A stretch of DNA of 64,000 bases from NCBI RefSeq assembly GCF_000308595.1, contig NZ_BAGA01000184.1, positions 49,759 through 113,758 on the forward strand, given 5' to 3'. Numbering within the stretch: the first letter of the stretch is position 1; the number at the start of each line of letters is the position of its first letter. A program made the translations under genes and the position numbers. The DNA comes from Nocardia higoensis NBRC 100133 (GTDB lineage Bacteria > Actinomycetota > Actinomycetes > Mycobacteriales > Mycobacteriaceae). Below are positions 53,325 through 61,879 of this stretch, in pieces. A model generated the notes under the pieces. It was not told where the DNA came from. It did not search any database and saw nothing but the letters and a program-made list of their open reading frames with translations.

Positions 53325-53935
53325 CTCCCGCACCTGGTGTGACCGGTGTCGTCCAGGCCGGGGCCCTCAACGCGTAGCCGGTTCCCATGGACCTCGAGGC
53401 GATAGACCGCCGGCATCGGCATCACGCGGCTGAACGGCCAGTCCACCTGGGCTACCCCGAGCCCGACCAGGGCTCGGGAGATGAAGGTGCCGTGGCTGGC
53501 GATCACGACCACGCCGCCACGGCGCTCTCTCGCCGCAGCTGTCACTGCCTGCTTCGCCCGGGTAGTGAGCTGGTCCAAGCTCTCCCCATCCGAATGGGTA
53601 TGGCCAGAGTCTGCCCAGCTCTGGGCATAGAAGTGTTCCGAGTGCGGTGTCAGTGGCAGTCCGGATTCCCATTCACGCAGCTCATGACGGGTGTGGACCG
53701 GCATGTCGAGTGCTTGCGCCAGTGGTTGGACTGTCTGGACAGCGCGCAGGTAGGGACTCGACATAATCACCACGGGTCGGGGGCGGCTCAAGATTTCCAC
53801 CAATGCCTCGGCCTGCCGCCACCCCTGCTCGACCAGCGGTCGCTGATGGTCGTCCGGCCCGCCGATCAAGGGGATGACCGGCTGGGCGTGGCGAACCAGC
53901 ACGACCGAGACCGGTGCTGCGTTCGGCCTAGACAT
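53315..53935 (-). CDS. Histidine phosphatase family protein
   Basis: A 206-residue protein of the phosphoglycerate mutase-like superfamily: LVRHAQPV with the phospho-acceptor His, SSPYLRAVQT, ELREWESG and VVIASHGTFISRAL with the second catalytic His. In a sugar/nucleotide cluster it would remove phosphate from an intermediate. Its start lies inside the end of the reductase gene (8-bp overlap) and its end overlaps the convergent glycosyltransferase, so it closes the long minus-strand operon. Confidence 0.88.
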   Translation of the reverse strand: MSRPNAAPVSVVLVRHAQPVIPLIGGPDDHQRPLVEQGWRQAEALVEILSRPRPVVIMSSPYLRAVQTVQPLAQALDMPVHTRHELREWESGLPLTPHSEHFYAQSWADSGHTHSDGESLDQLTTRAKQAVTAAARERRGGVVVIASHGTFISRALVGLGVAQVDWPFSRVMPMPAVYRLEVHGNRLRVEGPGLDDTGHTRCGSYW

Positions 53936-54737
53936 GCTCGGCCATATCTTTCACCGCGTCCTCGAGAGGACGTCCGATCAGCGAATGGCGCTGGCTGGCG
54001 AGCACCAGCCGAGGTGGGCGCAGCGCATCGGGATCGAACTCCCGATTGCCTACCGCCTCCACGCGAGTCCTCAACCCGAGGCCGCGGCGGACGGTGTCCA
54101 TGATCTCGAGCCGCGATGCTGTCGTGGCGCCGCCGAAATGCACCAGCCCCGACATGGACCACAGCAACGGCAGGTTGGCGGCGATGTCGGGCAGGTACAC
54201 CGGATTGGTCACCACGTCGGTGGCCGCCGGTGTGCGTGGTTTGCGGAATCGGTCGAGGAATTTCTTCGACCACGGACTCATCCCGAACAGCATGGGTAGC
54301 CGGATCACACAATTGCCGCCGTGATTCAGGACGATCTGCTCGGCAGCCAGTTTTGTGCGCCCGTACACGCTGATCGGCCCGGCGGGGTCGGACTCGGTGT
54401 AGCTTGCCGCTGTCCCGGAAAAGACGTTGTCGGTGGAGAAGTACACGATCTTCGCCGAGGTGGTGGTGAGCAGATGCTCGGTGGCTTTCACGTGCACGGC
54501 TTCGGCGAGGGCCGGGTCCTGCTCGGCGCGGTATAGGTCGACCAGGCCCGCGCAGTGCACGATCGTATCGAACGTTGCCGGCCTGATCCGGTTCACCGCG
54601 GACCGGTCGGTGATGTCGAGCCGGTGCAGCCCGGCCACGGGCCGGGTGGTCGTACCGACCACGTCATGGGTGCGGTTCAGGTGCTGATAGAGCACGCCGC
54701 CGAGCAGACCTGTTGCGCCGAGCAGCAGAATTCTCAT
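53928..54737 (-). CDS. RmlD-like sugar-nucleotide reductase (SDR)
   Basis: A 269-residue protein. ATG 54737 starts directly at MRILLLGATGLLGG, the Rossmann GxxGxxG. Also IVHCAGLVDL, IVYFSTDNVFSGT (catalytic Thr/Ser region), and YGRTKLAAEQIVLN with the YxxxK pair. The pattern is that of dTDP-4-dehydrorhamnose reductase (RmlD/RfbD), though the substrate may be another 4-keto sugar. No rmlA, rmlB or rmlC is in the window. Four bases after the epimerase stop; probably the same transcript. Confidence 0.85.
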   Translation of the reverse strand: MRILLLGATGLLGGVLYQHLNRTHDVVGTTTRPVAGLHRLDITDRSAVNRIRPATFDTIVHCAGLVDLYRAEQDPALAEAVHVKATEHLLTTTSAKIVYFSTDNVFSGTAASYTESDPAGPISVYGRTKLAAEQIVLNHGGNCVIRLPMLFGMSPWSKKFLDRFRKPRTPAATDVVTNPVYLPDIAANLPLLWSMSGLVHFGGATTASRLEIMDTVRRGLGLRTRVEAVGNREFDPDALRPPRLVLASQRHSLIGRPLEDAVKDMAEHV

Positions 54738-54741
54738 CGGA

Positions 54742-55755
54742 TCACCCGATCCGTCCGTCAAGCCATCCTGCGTTCAACTCCGCGAGGTTGTTCAACTGGT
54801 CCCGGACTCCCGACAGTGCCGCGCGCAGGTCCCCGGTGGGGGTGAATCCCTGGTCGTAGAGGCGCTGGCCGGAGACGGTGAAGCTGATCTGGTTGACGAG
54901 CTCGGCGTTGGTGTAACGCACCGCCGCCGAGGGGTACAACTCTTTGATCACCTCGAGGATCTCGGCGAAGGTGGCGTTGAACGACACCGTGTTCCACACC
55001 TGACCCGCCAGTGGCTGCGGTGCGCGCAGCGCCATGTCCAGGCTGGCGACACAGTCATCGATCGCCAGGTACGGGCGGTTCTCGGTTTCGGCAGTCCGGT
55101 ACACCGTCAGCGGGACACCGACGTGTGCGTAGAGCGCGAGTAGGTTGACCGCAACCTCGTAGCGGTATCCCGGCGCCCACCCGAACACCGACGCCGGCCG
55201 GAACACCACAATCCTGGTGTCATCGCTGCTCAGACCGAGGATTCTTTCGCTGGCGTACTTGGTTTTGCCGTAGGGGGTGACCGGGTCGCAGGGTGAGTCC
55301 TCGTCGAGGACGTCGAGGCCGCCGTGGCCGTACACACTGGTCGAGGAGTGCGCGACCAGGGTAGACACGCCCCATCCCACGGCGCGCTCGGCGAGCGCGA
55401 CGGTGGCTTCATGGTTGACCTGCTCGCACAGGATCCGCTTGTCCTCATCCAGCGAGCTCGCGGCGTCGATCGTGCCCGCCAGGTGCACGATCGCCTCGGG
55501 CACCCCGTGCAGCTCGACCGCGGTATCCATCTGGTCGGGGCGACGGATATCAGTGCGCACGAACTGCACGCGGCCGGGGTAGCGGTCGAACAGGTAGGAC
55601 ACGGATTCGAGGCGGCCCTTGGCGAGGTTGTCGACGATGACGATCTTGTCGACCTCGGGCTGCTGCAGCAGGTGCGGCACCAATGCCGATCCGATGTACC
55701 CGCAGCCGCCTGTGACCATGATGTGCCGGGGCAGATTGGCCGATGAGGGTGTCAT
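54742..55755 (-). CDS. NAD-dependent sugar epimerase/dehydratase
   Basis: A 337-residue extended SDR. ATG 55755 has AAGGA 6 nt upstream. Motifs: MVTGGCGYIGSAL, IVDNLAKGRLES, VRTDIRRPD, VHLAGTIDA, VAHSSTSVYGHGG and YGKTKYASE (YxxxK), then FRPASVFGWAPGYRYEVAVNL. It belongs to the GalE/UDP-sugar family and would epimerise or dehydrate an NDP-sugar. It precedes the RmlD-like reductase, so together they could make an unusual deoxysugar. Gap to the nucleotidyltransferase gene is 58 bp. Confidence 0.88.
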   Translation of the reverse strand: MTPSSANLPRHIMVTGGCGYIGSALVPHLLQQPEVDKIVIVDNLAKGRLESVSYLFDRYPGRVQFVRTDIRRPDQMDTAVELHGVPEAIVHLAGTIDAASSLDEDKRILCEQVNHEATVALAERAVGWGVSTLVAHSSTSVYGHGGLDVLDEDSPCDPVTPYGKTKYASERILGLSSDDTRIVVFRPASVFGWAPGYRYEVAVNLLALYAHVGVPLTVYRTAETENRPYLAIDDCVASLDMALRAPQPLAGQVWNTVSFNATFAEILEVIKELYPSAAVRYTNAELVNQISFTVSGQRLYDQGFTPTGDLRAALSGVRDQLNNLAELNAGWLDGRIG

Positions 55756-55813
55756 TTTCGTCCTTCTTTCGTTGTGCGGCTTCGGTTTCCACCGCATGTT
55801 GACGGTGCAGGGA

Positions 55814-57307
55814 TCAGTTGATCTGGGAGGAATCCGCGCCGAGTTCGGTGCGGGTCTGCTCAGCGCGGACCAGGCACGCGGTTGTCTCAGCTGTGGTGAG
55901 GTTGCCGTCGTACTGACTGGCGGTGAACGCCCCGATCGGGGTCAGCATGGTCTGGGTCGGCTGGTGTTCGTCGACGAGCACCGTCGTGGTGCCGATCCAG
56001 CGTCGCGCGCTGTCGGTTCGGGAGGTGGCGGGCGCGGTGGCAGGAGGATTCCAGCGCGTGCGGTCCAGACGCGTCATCATCACTGCGGTGCGTTGTGAGC
56101 TGGGCCAGCCCAGTCGTCGGTCGTTCCAGCGCTGGTGGGCGCGGGGGTAGATGCGCCGGTTGCGGAACATGCGCGTGAACGCCACGGCCCCGACATCGAC
56201 TGGTAGCTTCCGGCCGACCTGATCGCGGGTACTGGCGTACACGTAGGCCGTTTGCAGTGCTACCGACGCCGGTGAGCCCGCGCCGTAGCGTTCGACGCGC
56301 CGCATTCCGGCGACAGCGTCGACGGCCCACCGCAGTGCCGGTGGCGGGGCCGGCAGGTGGGCTTGTAGTTCGTGTGCGGCGGCCGCGGCGTGCGGGAAGG
56401 TGCCGCGGATCGCGCGCAGTGCTGCATGGGTCATCGGCGCCAGGGCGTTGGCCTGGAGTTGGGTGCTCAGGTAGCTCGGATCCAGGGTGTTCTCGGTGAG
56501 TAGCTGGCAGATCCGGTTGAGGGTGCCCATCGACAGTGTGCCGTGGCGCACCAGGTGAAGCATCTCGATCACTACCATGTCTTCCAGGCACGGCACGAGG
56601 ACTTGATGCGCGCCGACGGCGCGGCTGGTCGCACGCTGCCACAGATCGGTGACCAGCACTCCCTCACCGGGTCCGTAGAACCGTCCGATGTGCAGATCCA
56701 GGGTTCGGACGCGCCCCAGATCCCAGTGGGCTTGGGTGTAGTCGCCGCCGTCCTCGCAGCGGTAGAGGTTGGCGTAGCCGTGGTAGCGCACGTGCCCCAC
56801 GACCTGGTTCGGCAGGTGACGGAGTTTGACCTTGTGCAGGGGGTAGCCGAGCTGTTCGGCGACGTCGATGACCTGCCAGGTCTGGTCGAGATCGCAGGTC
56901 AGAATGTCGAGGTCGGTCATCGCCTGCGGTACTGGGGTGACTGCGCGGGCCGCGGCGCCCTTGATGGCCAGCGGCTGTATCCCTGCGGCGGTGAACGCGG
57001 CGAACAATTCATCCTGGGCGGCGATCGCCTTGTGCCAGGTCGCGCGGTGCAACTGGCAGTACTGGTCGATCGCCTCGGCGATCGGTGCGAGGCCTGGGCA
57101 GTGCTGTTCGAGCCGGATGACGTTGGCCGACAGATGGTTCCAGACGTAGCGCAGGACCGGGAACATCGGTTCCACCGCGATGCGACGTAGCAGGGCCTCA
57201 TGCTGTTGCACCCAGATCAGATCCGACTCGTCGAGAATGTATTTGCTGAAACGCCAGAGGAATTCGCGGCGAAAGCCCTGTTGGGTATCGGCCTCGGATT
57301 GCATCAT
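55814..57307 (-). CDS. Nucleotidyltransferase family 5 protein
   Basis: A 497-residue protein whose ATG at 57307 overlaps the stop of a possible 30-residue peptide (ATGA). Its centre carries the polymerase-beta-like nucleotidyltransferase signature of the uncharacterised NTP_transf_5 group: LAIKGAAARAVTP then AMTDLDILTCD, where the DxD would bind metal; then HWDLGRVRTLDLHIGRFY. The C-terminal 150 residues are basic and helical. Family members occur in peptide and sugar natural-product clusters and may attach a nucleotide to a peptide or sugar; none of this is proven here. Confidence 0.75.
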   Translation of the reverse strand: MMQSEADTQQGFRREFLWRFSKYILDESDLIWVQQHEALLRRIAVEPMFPVLRYVWNHLSANVIRLEQHCPGLAPIAEAIDQYCQLHRATWHKAIAAQDELFAAFTAAGIQPLAIKGAAARAVTPVPQAMTDLDILTCDLDQTWQVIDVAEQLGYPLHKVKLRHLPNQVVGHVRYHGYANLYRCEDGGDYTQAHWDLGRVRTLDLHIGRFYGPGEGVLVTDLWQRATSRAVGAHQVLVPCLEDMVVIEMLHLVRHGTLSMGTLNRICQLLTENTLDPSYLSTQLQANALAPMTHAALRAIRGTFPHAAAAAHELQAHLPAPPPALRWAVDAVAGMRRVERYGAGSPASVALQTAYVYASTRDQVGRKLPVDVGAVAFTRMFRNRRIYPRAHQRWNDRRLGWPSSQRTAVMMTRLDRTRWNPPATAPATSRTDSARRWIGTTTVLVDEHQPTQTMLTPIGAFTASQYDGNLTTAETTACLVRAEQTRTELGADSSQIN

Positions 57308-57396
57308 CGCGGCGAATGCTCCTTTCGGTCGTCGACCGGTGGGCGGGAAACCACGCCGGTCACCATCTCGAATCCCACCGTGGTGGTTTCGGCCAT
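57304..57396 (-). CDS. Possible 30-residue peptide ahead of the nucleotidyltransferase
   Basis: ATG 57396 has a perfect GAGGAGGT with 6-nt spacing, and the TGA at 57304-57306 overlaps the nucleotidyltransferase ATG as ATGA, which is the classic layout of coupled genes. The peptide opens MAETTTVGFEMV and ends DDRKEHSPR: a hydrophobic and threonine-rich first half and a charged tail with no cysteine. Its first 12 codons overlap the end of the reductase gene, so the Shine-Dalgarno might be accidental. It could be a precursor peptide, a small leader controlling the next gene, or not translated. Confidence 0.45.
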   Translation of the reverse strand: MAETTTVGFEMVTGVVSRPPVDDRKEHSPR

Positions 57397-58343
57397 TGCG
57401 ACACCTCCTCGAGGCGCTGGGCCTGTGCTGGGTCCAGAGGCAATGTCGCGGCGGCGAGGAGTTGATCCAGTTGCTCGATGGTGTTGGCGCTGACGACCGG
57501 CACCACGGCCTGGGTGCTGCTCAACAGCCAGGCCAGCGCCACCGTCGCCGGTGCACACCCGTGTTGCTCGGCGATCTCACCGACCGCGTCGAGGATGGCG
57601 AAGTTCGGTTCGGTCAGCAGTGGCGCGAGTTGGTCTCGGCGGGCTGCCTGCGCCGGTAGTGGCTGTCCGCGCTGGTATTTGCCGGTGAGCAGTCCGGCGG
57701 CGAGCGGGCTGTAGGCCAGAAAACCGAGCCGGTGGGCATTCAGTAGCGGCGCGTACCAGCACTCGAACTCCTCGCGCTGGATCAGGCTGTATCGCCCCTG
57801 GTAGGTCACTACCGGGGTGTGGCCGGGCGACCGTCCGAGGTGGATCGCCTCGGTGAGCCGCCAGGGCGAGAAGTTCGACAGGCCGAAGTAGCGGATCTTG
57901 CCGGCGGTGACCAGTTCCCCCATCACCGATAGCGTTTCCTCGATCGCGGTGTTCGTGTCGGCCCAGTGCGCCTGGTACAGGTCGATCCGATCGGTATCGA
58001 GTCGGCGCAGGCTGGCCTCCACCGCGCGCAGGATGTGTCGGCGGTTCAACCCGCCCGAGGTGGGCTCGGCGAACATCCGGCCCCCGACCTTGGTCGCCAC
58101 CACGATCTCGTCACGGACACCCCGGTCGGTCATCCATTGGCCGAGAACTGTTTCCGCCGTGCCGACTCCGGTGCCCTGGCGGGTGTAGACATCGGCGGTG
58201 TCGATGAAGGTGCCACCCGACTGGTGAAACCGGTCCAGCACCGCCCGGCACTGCTCGGTCGGCGCCGTCCACCCGAAGTTCACGGTGCCCAGACACACCG
58301 CCGACACCGCGACCCCAGTATTGCCGAGAAATCGGTACTCCAC
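57360..58343 (-). CDS. Aldo/keto reductase
   Basis: A 327-residue TIM-barrel NADPH reductase from ATG 58343. The catalytic set is present: Asp and Tyr in FIDTADVYTRQG, Lys in VVATKVG, His in LYQAHW. The cofactor region follows in the C-terminal half (LAWLLSSTQAVVPVVSANTIEQL). Closest by feel to the sugar-related AKR group (YvbH/YeaE-like and macrolide deoxysugar reductases), so a keto-sugar is a fair guess. A 47-bp gap separates it from the kinase-cupin gene upstream. Confidence 0.88.
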   Translation of the reverse strand: MEYRFLGNTGVAVSAVCLGTVNFGWTAPTEQCRAVLDRFHQSGGTFIDTADVYTRQGTGVGTAETVLGQWMTDRGVRDEIVVATKVGGRMFAEPTSGGLNRRHILRAVEASLRRLDTDRIDLYQAHWADTNTAIEETLSVMGELVTAGKIRYFGLSNFSPWRLTEAIHLGRSPGHTPVVTYQGRYSLIQREEFECWYAPLLNAHRLGFLAYSPLAAGLLTGKYQRGQPLPAQAARRDQLAPLLTEPNFAILDAVGEIAEQHGCAPATVALAWLLSSTQAVVPVVSANTIEQLDQLLAAATLPLDPAQAQRLEEVSQWPKPPRWDSRW

Positions 58344-58390
58344 TGCCGCTGTCCCCTCGTCTCGCCCGTGCCTTGGCTACCGCGTTGTCG

Positions 58391-59434
58391 TCAGACCGAA
58401 GTGGCGATCCAGCCGCTGAAACCATGGTGCGCGTCGGCGGGACGCTGGCCGCCGATCGCGGGGGCGAATCGTTCGATGTCATCAGCGGATCGATAGGTGT
58501 GGACGAATTCGATGAACCGCGCGCACGGCTGCGTCGGGCTCTCGCCGCGCTCGAAGGCGACCCCGTGCCACCGCCCGGCCGGAACGTTGATCACGTCGCC
58601 TTCGCCGCGCACGTACTCGGTGAGATCATCCGGATCGTCGCCGACGAACAACCTGACCGCTCCCGCGGTGATGACGTTGAGCTCGGTGGCCTGTGCGTGC
58701 CGGTGAATCGAGGTCCGCCCGCCTGGGTAGACCAGGATCTCGCGCAGCAGCGTCACCGGGTTCAACCCCACCTCGAGGTACTGGCCCCAGACATGGCTGG
58801 TGTCGTGCACGCCGGACAGCCCGGTCGACGCCGCGCGGGCGGTGGCCGTGGCGCGCGCGAGCGGCGTCGCGATCGCCTCGAGCAACTGCTGTGCGCAGGA
58901 CTGTGGGTCGGTGGAGGAGGTGTCGATCTCGTGGTCGAAGCGCATCGCCGCCAGGGCGGGACCGAAGACCGCTCGTTCGTCCAGGCGTGTCCGGTCCTCC
59001 CGGCCGGCCAGCCGGGAGGACCGGATCGACTCCTCGCAATGCACCCGGACCAACACGAACCCGGCGGCTCGCAGGCCGGGCGCGTCGATCTCGGCGTCTC
59101 GCAGGTCATCGTTGATGACCGCGGTCCCTTCGGGGATCCGGGCCAGCTCTGCGCGGAATCGGTCAACCAGCGCGGTGGCTGACAGACCCCGCAAGTCGGT
59201 GGCGATACGGTGCAGCAGTTGCTGGTCCTGGGCGCCGTCGGCGGCCTCGATTCCGGCGAGTGTGTGGTAGCGGCGCTGCAAGTCATACAGCGGCGCAGCC
59301 AGTTTCAGCACAGCAGACGGCACGCCCTGTGCGCGGAGAACCTCGGTGAGAGCGCCGGCGAGGGTGGTCTTGCCGGCACCGGTGAAGCCGACCAACGCGA
59401 TCCGCGGGGCCGGTCTCAGGGCAGTGATCATCAC
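58391..59434 (-). CDS. P-loop kinase-cupin fusion protein
   Basis: A 347-residue two-domain protein. Residues about 1-190 are a P-loop kinase: RIALVGFTGAGKTTLAGAL (Walker A), KLAAPLYDLQRRY, INDDLRDAE and VHCEESIRSSRLAGRED, the pattern of deoxynucleoside monophosphate kinases. Residues about 210-347 form a cupin of the mannose-6-phosphate-isomerase type: WGQYLEVGLN, YPGGRTSIHRHAQATELNVI (metal His/Glu), FVGDD and VINVPAGRWHGVAF. The combination suggests phosphorylation and isomerisation or binding of a nucleotide or sugar in one chain. The start overlaps the preceding stop (ATGA). Confidence 0.8.
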   Translation of the reverse strand: MMITALRPAPRIALVGFTGAGKTTLAGALTEVLRAQGVPSAVLKLAAPLYDLQRRYHTLAGIEAADGAQDQQLLHRIATDLRGLSATALVDRFRAELARIPEGTAVINDDLRDAEIDAPGLRAAGFVLVRVHCEESIRSSRLAGREDRTRLDERAVFGPALAAMRFDHEIDTSSTDPQSCAQQLLEAIATPLARATATARAASTGLSGVHDTSHVWGQYLEVGLNPVTLLREILVYPGGRTSIHRHAQATELNVITAGAVRLFVGDDPDDLTEYVRGEGDVINVPAGRWHGVAFERGESPTQPCARFIEFVHTYRSADDIERFAPAIGGQRPADAHHGFSGWIATSV

Positions 59435-61425
59435 GTTCCTTCCAGTTGCAAAGTTCCGTCGTCGAGCAGGTGCACGATCTGGCTGTCGGCGATGTCCACA
59501 CCGGGCGCAGCGACCGCGGGAACCCGGTGCTCACGCAGCAGGATCATCAGGTGGCACAGCAGTGAGGCTTCGCTGCTGAACACGAACCCGGCGACCGAGC
59601 CGATGAGTACGGCCAAGATGGCGTATGGGTGCTCGACCACCACGACCGGCGGTGCGGGCGCGGCGAGGATCCTCGCGTGCAGGTCGCTGATGTGGCGGTG
59701 CGCGTCGGCGGGAATCGGGTCCGACACCGAGATGATCGGTGCGATGCTGGCCGCGGCCAAGGCCTCGGCCTGCCGGTCATCGATCACCACCGCCGGGCCC
59801 ACGCAACTACCGCGGCTCAGCGCGCCGGCCCGCTGGTCCGGCGACCACGCCTGCACTGCCTCGCCGAGTCGGGAGAAGTCGATCGCGTGCGGACGCCCCC
59901 CGGCGATGGTCCACTCGATCACCACATCCGGATACCGTCGGGTGAACGACTCTGTGAGAGCTCGCATTCGCGCAACGGTGTCCGTGGTCCAGCCGGGCGG
60001 CATCTTCGCGGAAACGGTCCCATCGGCGGCAGCGCTCAGATGCCGGGTTGGTGCGAGTCCGCGGTTGACGGCCAGCAGGCCCGCGGTGCTGAATTCCACG
60101 TGGAGCGTCCCGTCACCGATTCGCGACAATGCTCCGGCGCTGCCGGTGATGAATTCCCGCACCAGCACGGTGTGCACCTGTCCCGGCGGTGTGCTCGGAT
60201 ACAGCTCGACCAAAGTCGTGGTGAGGTCGTCGACGTCGACGATGATCTGGCGGATCTCGTCGCTGGCGTCCACGACCACCTGCCCGGTGAATCGACCGAG
60301 CAGCCCTGTCCAAGCCGGAGAGCCGAGACCGTGAGAGTTGAATTGCACTGCCAGTGCGAGGCCCGCGGCGCAGCCGTGCCGCTCGGCCTCGTCTTGCAGC
60401 GCTTTGCGTTTACGCCGGTAGTGCCCGAAGACCCGTTCGACCGCGCCGAGTCCGGTGAATCCGGCGGTGTCCTCGTCACTGTAGATACCGCGCGTGCGCA
60501 CGATCGGTCGATCGATAGTCCTCGCGTCGAGGACTATCGGGGCGGGGGCGGCGGTCACCGGCCGGACCTGGACCACGTGCAGCTCCTCGCCGGCCCACAC
60601 CCATTCGACGTCGACTTCCCAACCCATGTGCTCACGCAGCGCGGCCACCGCGCTCACGAGCCGGGACTGCCACGGTTGGGCGGGATGGCTGCGCGCCGAG
60701 GCGGTGATCGTGGTGCGCAGCGGGATCGCGGCACCGCTGACCAGCGATTCGGCAGGCCCGTCGACGCTTTCGACGATCACCGCGCCGGGGCCGCGACTGA
60801 ACGCCACCCCGGCCGATTCCGCGGCCACCATCTGCTGCACAACCACCGCCATCGCCGGGGGCCGCCACGGCCTACGCAGCGACAACCGCAACGCCAATGC
60901 GCGTTCGCCGAAATAGGAAGCCCAACAGCGAGCCACCGCGCCGGGCAGCGCCTCGCACGAGATATCGAGCAGCGATTCGTATGCCCCCGCCTCGCTGGCC
61001 GACCCTCCGTCCTCGGTGCCCGCCGACGAGCGCACCGCGAACCGCCCCGCCTGGCCTACCTCCCGCCCGATCGCCGCGTCGAGTTCGTCGCGCATCGCCG
61101 CGGTCAGCCCGACACCGTCGAGCAGGTCGCCGATCTCGGCCACGGCGTCTCCGAGACCCGCGGCGCCGCGCGCGCCCAGCCTGCGCCAAACCTGTTCGAG
61201 GTCGCAGACCCGGGAATCGACCGCTGTGGCGAACCAGTCGGTGGGAACCACGACGAACGGCGGCACCCGCACGATCTGCGCGGCGCGAGCGAGATTGCGG
61301 CCCTTGCCGCCGGCCGCCGGATCCAGCGCGCACCGCGCTGGGGTGAGAACGCCGCTAGGCCGGCGCGAAGTCACGATAGATCCGTGTCGCCGCTGGTCCC
61401 TGGCTGTGCTGGTACTTGCCTGCAT
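59431..61425 (-). CDS. PEP synthase/PPDK-like phosphotransferase
   Basis: A 664-residue protein. ATG 61425 has GGGGAG 10 nt upstream but lies 71 bp inside the deaminase-like gene; GTG 61374 is the alternative. It starts with a PPDK/PEP-synthase N-terminal ATP-binding domain (GGKGRNLARAA; RFAVRSSAGTEDGGSASEAGAYESLL; SAGVAFSRG; VEWVWAGEELHVVQVRPV). A second central region of about 200 residues follows. The C-terminus is a swivelling phosphohistidine domain, SEASLLCHLMILLREHRVPAV, where H625 stands in place of the usual TSHA histidine. No PEP-binding TIM barrel is present. Layout resembles rifampicin phosphotransferase, so ATP-driven phosphorylation of a cluster intermediate is possible. Confidence 0.8.
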   Translation of the reverse strand: MQASTSTARDQRRHGSIVTSRRPSGVLTPARCALDPAAGGKGRNLARAAQIVRVPPFVVVPTDWFATAVDSRVCDLEQVWRRLGARGAAGLGDAVAEIGDLLDGVGLTAAMRDELDAAIGREVGQAGRFAVRSSAGTEDGGSASEAGAYESLLDISCEALPGAVARCWASYFGERALALRLSLRRPWRPPAMAVVVQQMVAAESAGVAFSRGPGAVIVESVDGPAESLVSGAAIPLRTTITASARSHPAQPWQSRLVSAVAALREHMGWEVDVEWVWAGEELHVVQVRPVTAAPAPIVLDARTIDRPIVRTRGIYSDEDTAGFTGLGAVERVFGHYRRKRKALQDEAERHGCAAGLALAVQFNSHGLGSPAWTGLLGRFTGQVVVDASDEIRQIIVDVDDLTTTLVELYPSTPPGQVHTVLVREFITGSAGALSRIGDGTLHVEFSTAGLLAVNRGLAPTRHLSAAADGTVSAKMPPGWTTDTVARMRALTESFTRRYPDVVIEWTIAGGRPHAIDFSRLGEAVQAWSPDQRAGALSRGSCVGPAVVIDDRQAEALAAASIAPIISVSDPIPADAHRHISDLHARILAAPAPPVVVVEHPYAILAVLIGSVAGFVFSSEASLLCHLMILLREHRVPAVAAPGVDIADSQIVHLLDDGTLQLEGT

Positions 61426-61879
61426 AGAGAGCGATCTCCCCGACCGGCTGCCACCAACTGATCTGCCCGATCTTCATACCCGGATAGATCCGAATCGGTT
61501 GCGCGGCGAACAGTTGCAGCGTCCACTGCCCCAGGAAACCGATGTCGCCCAGGGTCGCCGACAAGTTGATGAACAGCCCCAATCGCGCCACCGAGGACCG
61601 GGCGGTGAACGTCGGCACGAAGAAGTCGCTGCCCATCACTTCCAGGCTCGCCGCCAGATACAGGCGACTGGCCTCGAGCACGAATCCCTGCTCCGGGATC
61701 GTGATCGCCTCCACCTCGGGTTCGACCCTCGGATCGAAGACCTCACACCGGTAGACGTGCAAGGTCGGCCCGAGCCGGAAGTTGTAGCTGTTCGGGTTCA
61801 CCGATCCCGGCTCGAACGGGTCGATGACGATCTGCCCTTGCGCGCGAGCGGCGTGGATCTGTGGGCCGGTGAGGATCAT
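61355..61879 (-). CDS. dCTP deaminase-like protein, copy 1 (catalytic Glu replaced)
   Basis: A 174-residue protein of the dCTP deaminase/dUTPase superfamily. ATG 61879 overlaps copy 2 by 4 nt. Family motifs: INPNSYNFRLG-like VNPNSYNFRLG, the RSSVARLG box (R94, S95, S96, R99), A108, then WTLQLFA and PGMKIGQISW. Aligned to E. coli Dcd, S111, R115 and A124 are kept (S95, R99, A108), but the catalytic E138 is replaced by Q122 at exactly the right spacing (23 residues after the Arg). Loss of that Glu should stop deamination. It may bind a nucleotide without hydrolysis, or act only with its paralogue. Confidence 0.85.
   Translation of the reverse strand: MILTGPQIHAARAQGQIVIDPFEPGSVNPNSYNFRLGPTLHVYRCEVFDPRVEPEVEAITIPEQGFVLEASRLYLAASLEVMGSDFFVPTFTARSSVARLGLFINLSATLGDIGFLGQWTLQLFAAQPIRIYPGMKIGQISWWQPVGEIALYAGKYQHSQGPAATRIYRDFAPA

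Noticed and set aside
59629..61461. A 610-codon + strand frame opposite the PPDK-like gene
   Set aside because: No family motifs and shadow-type composition; the minus-strand gene is well supported.
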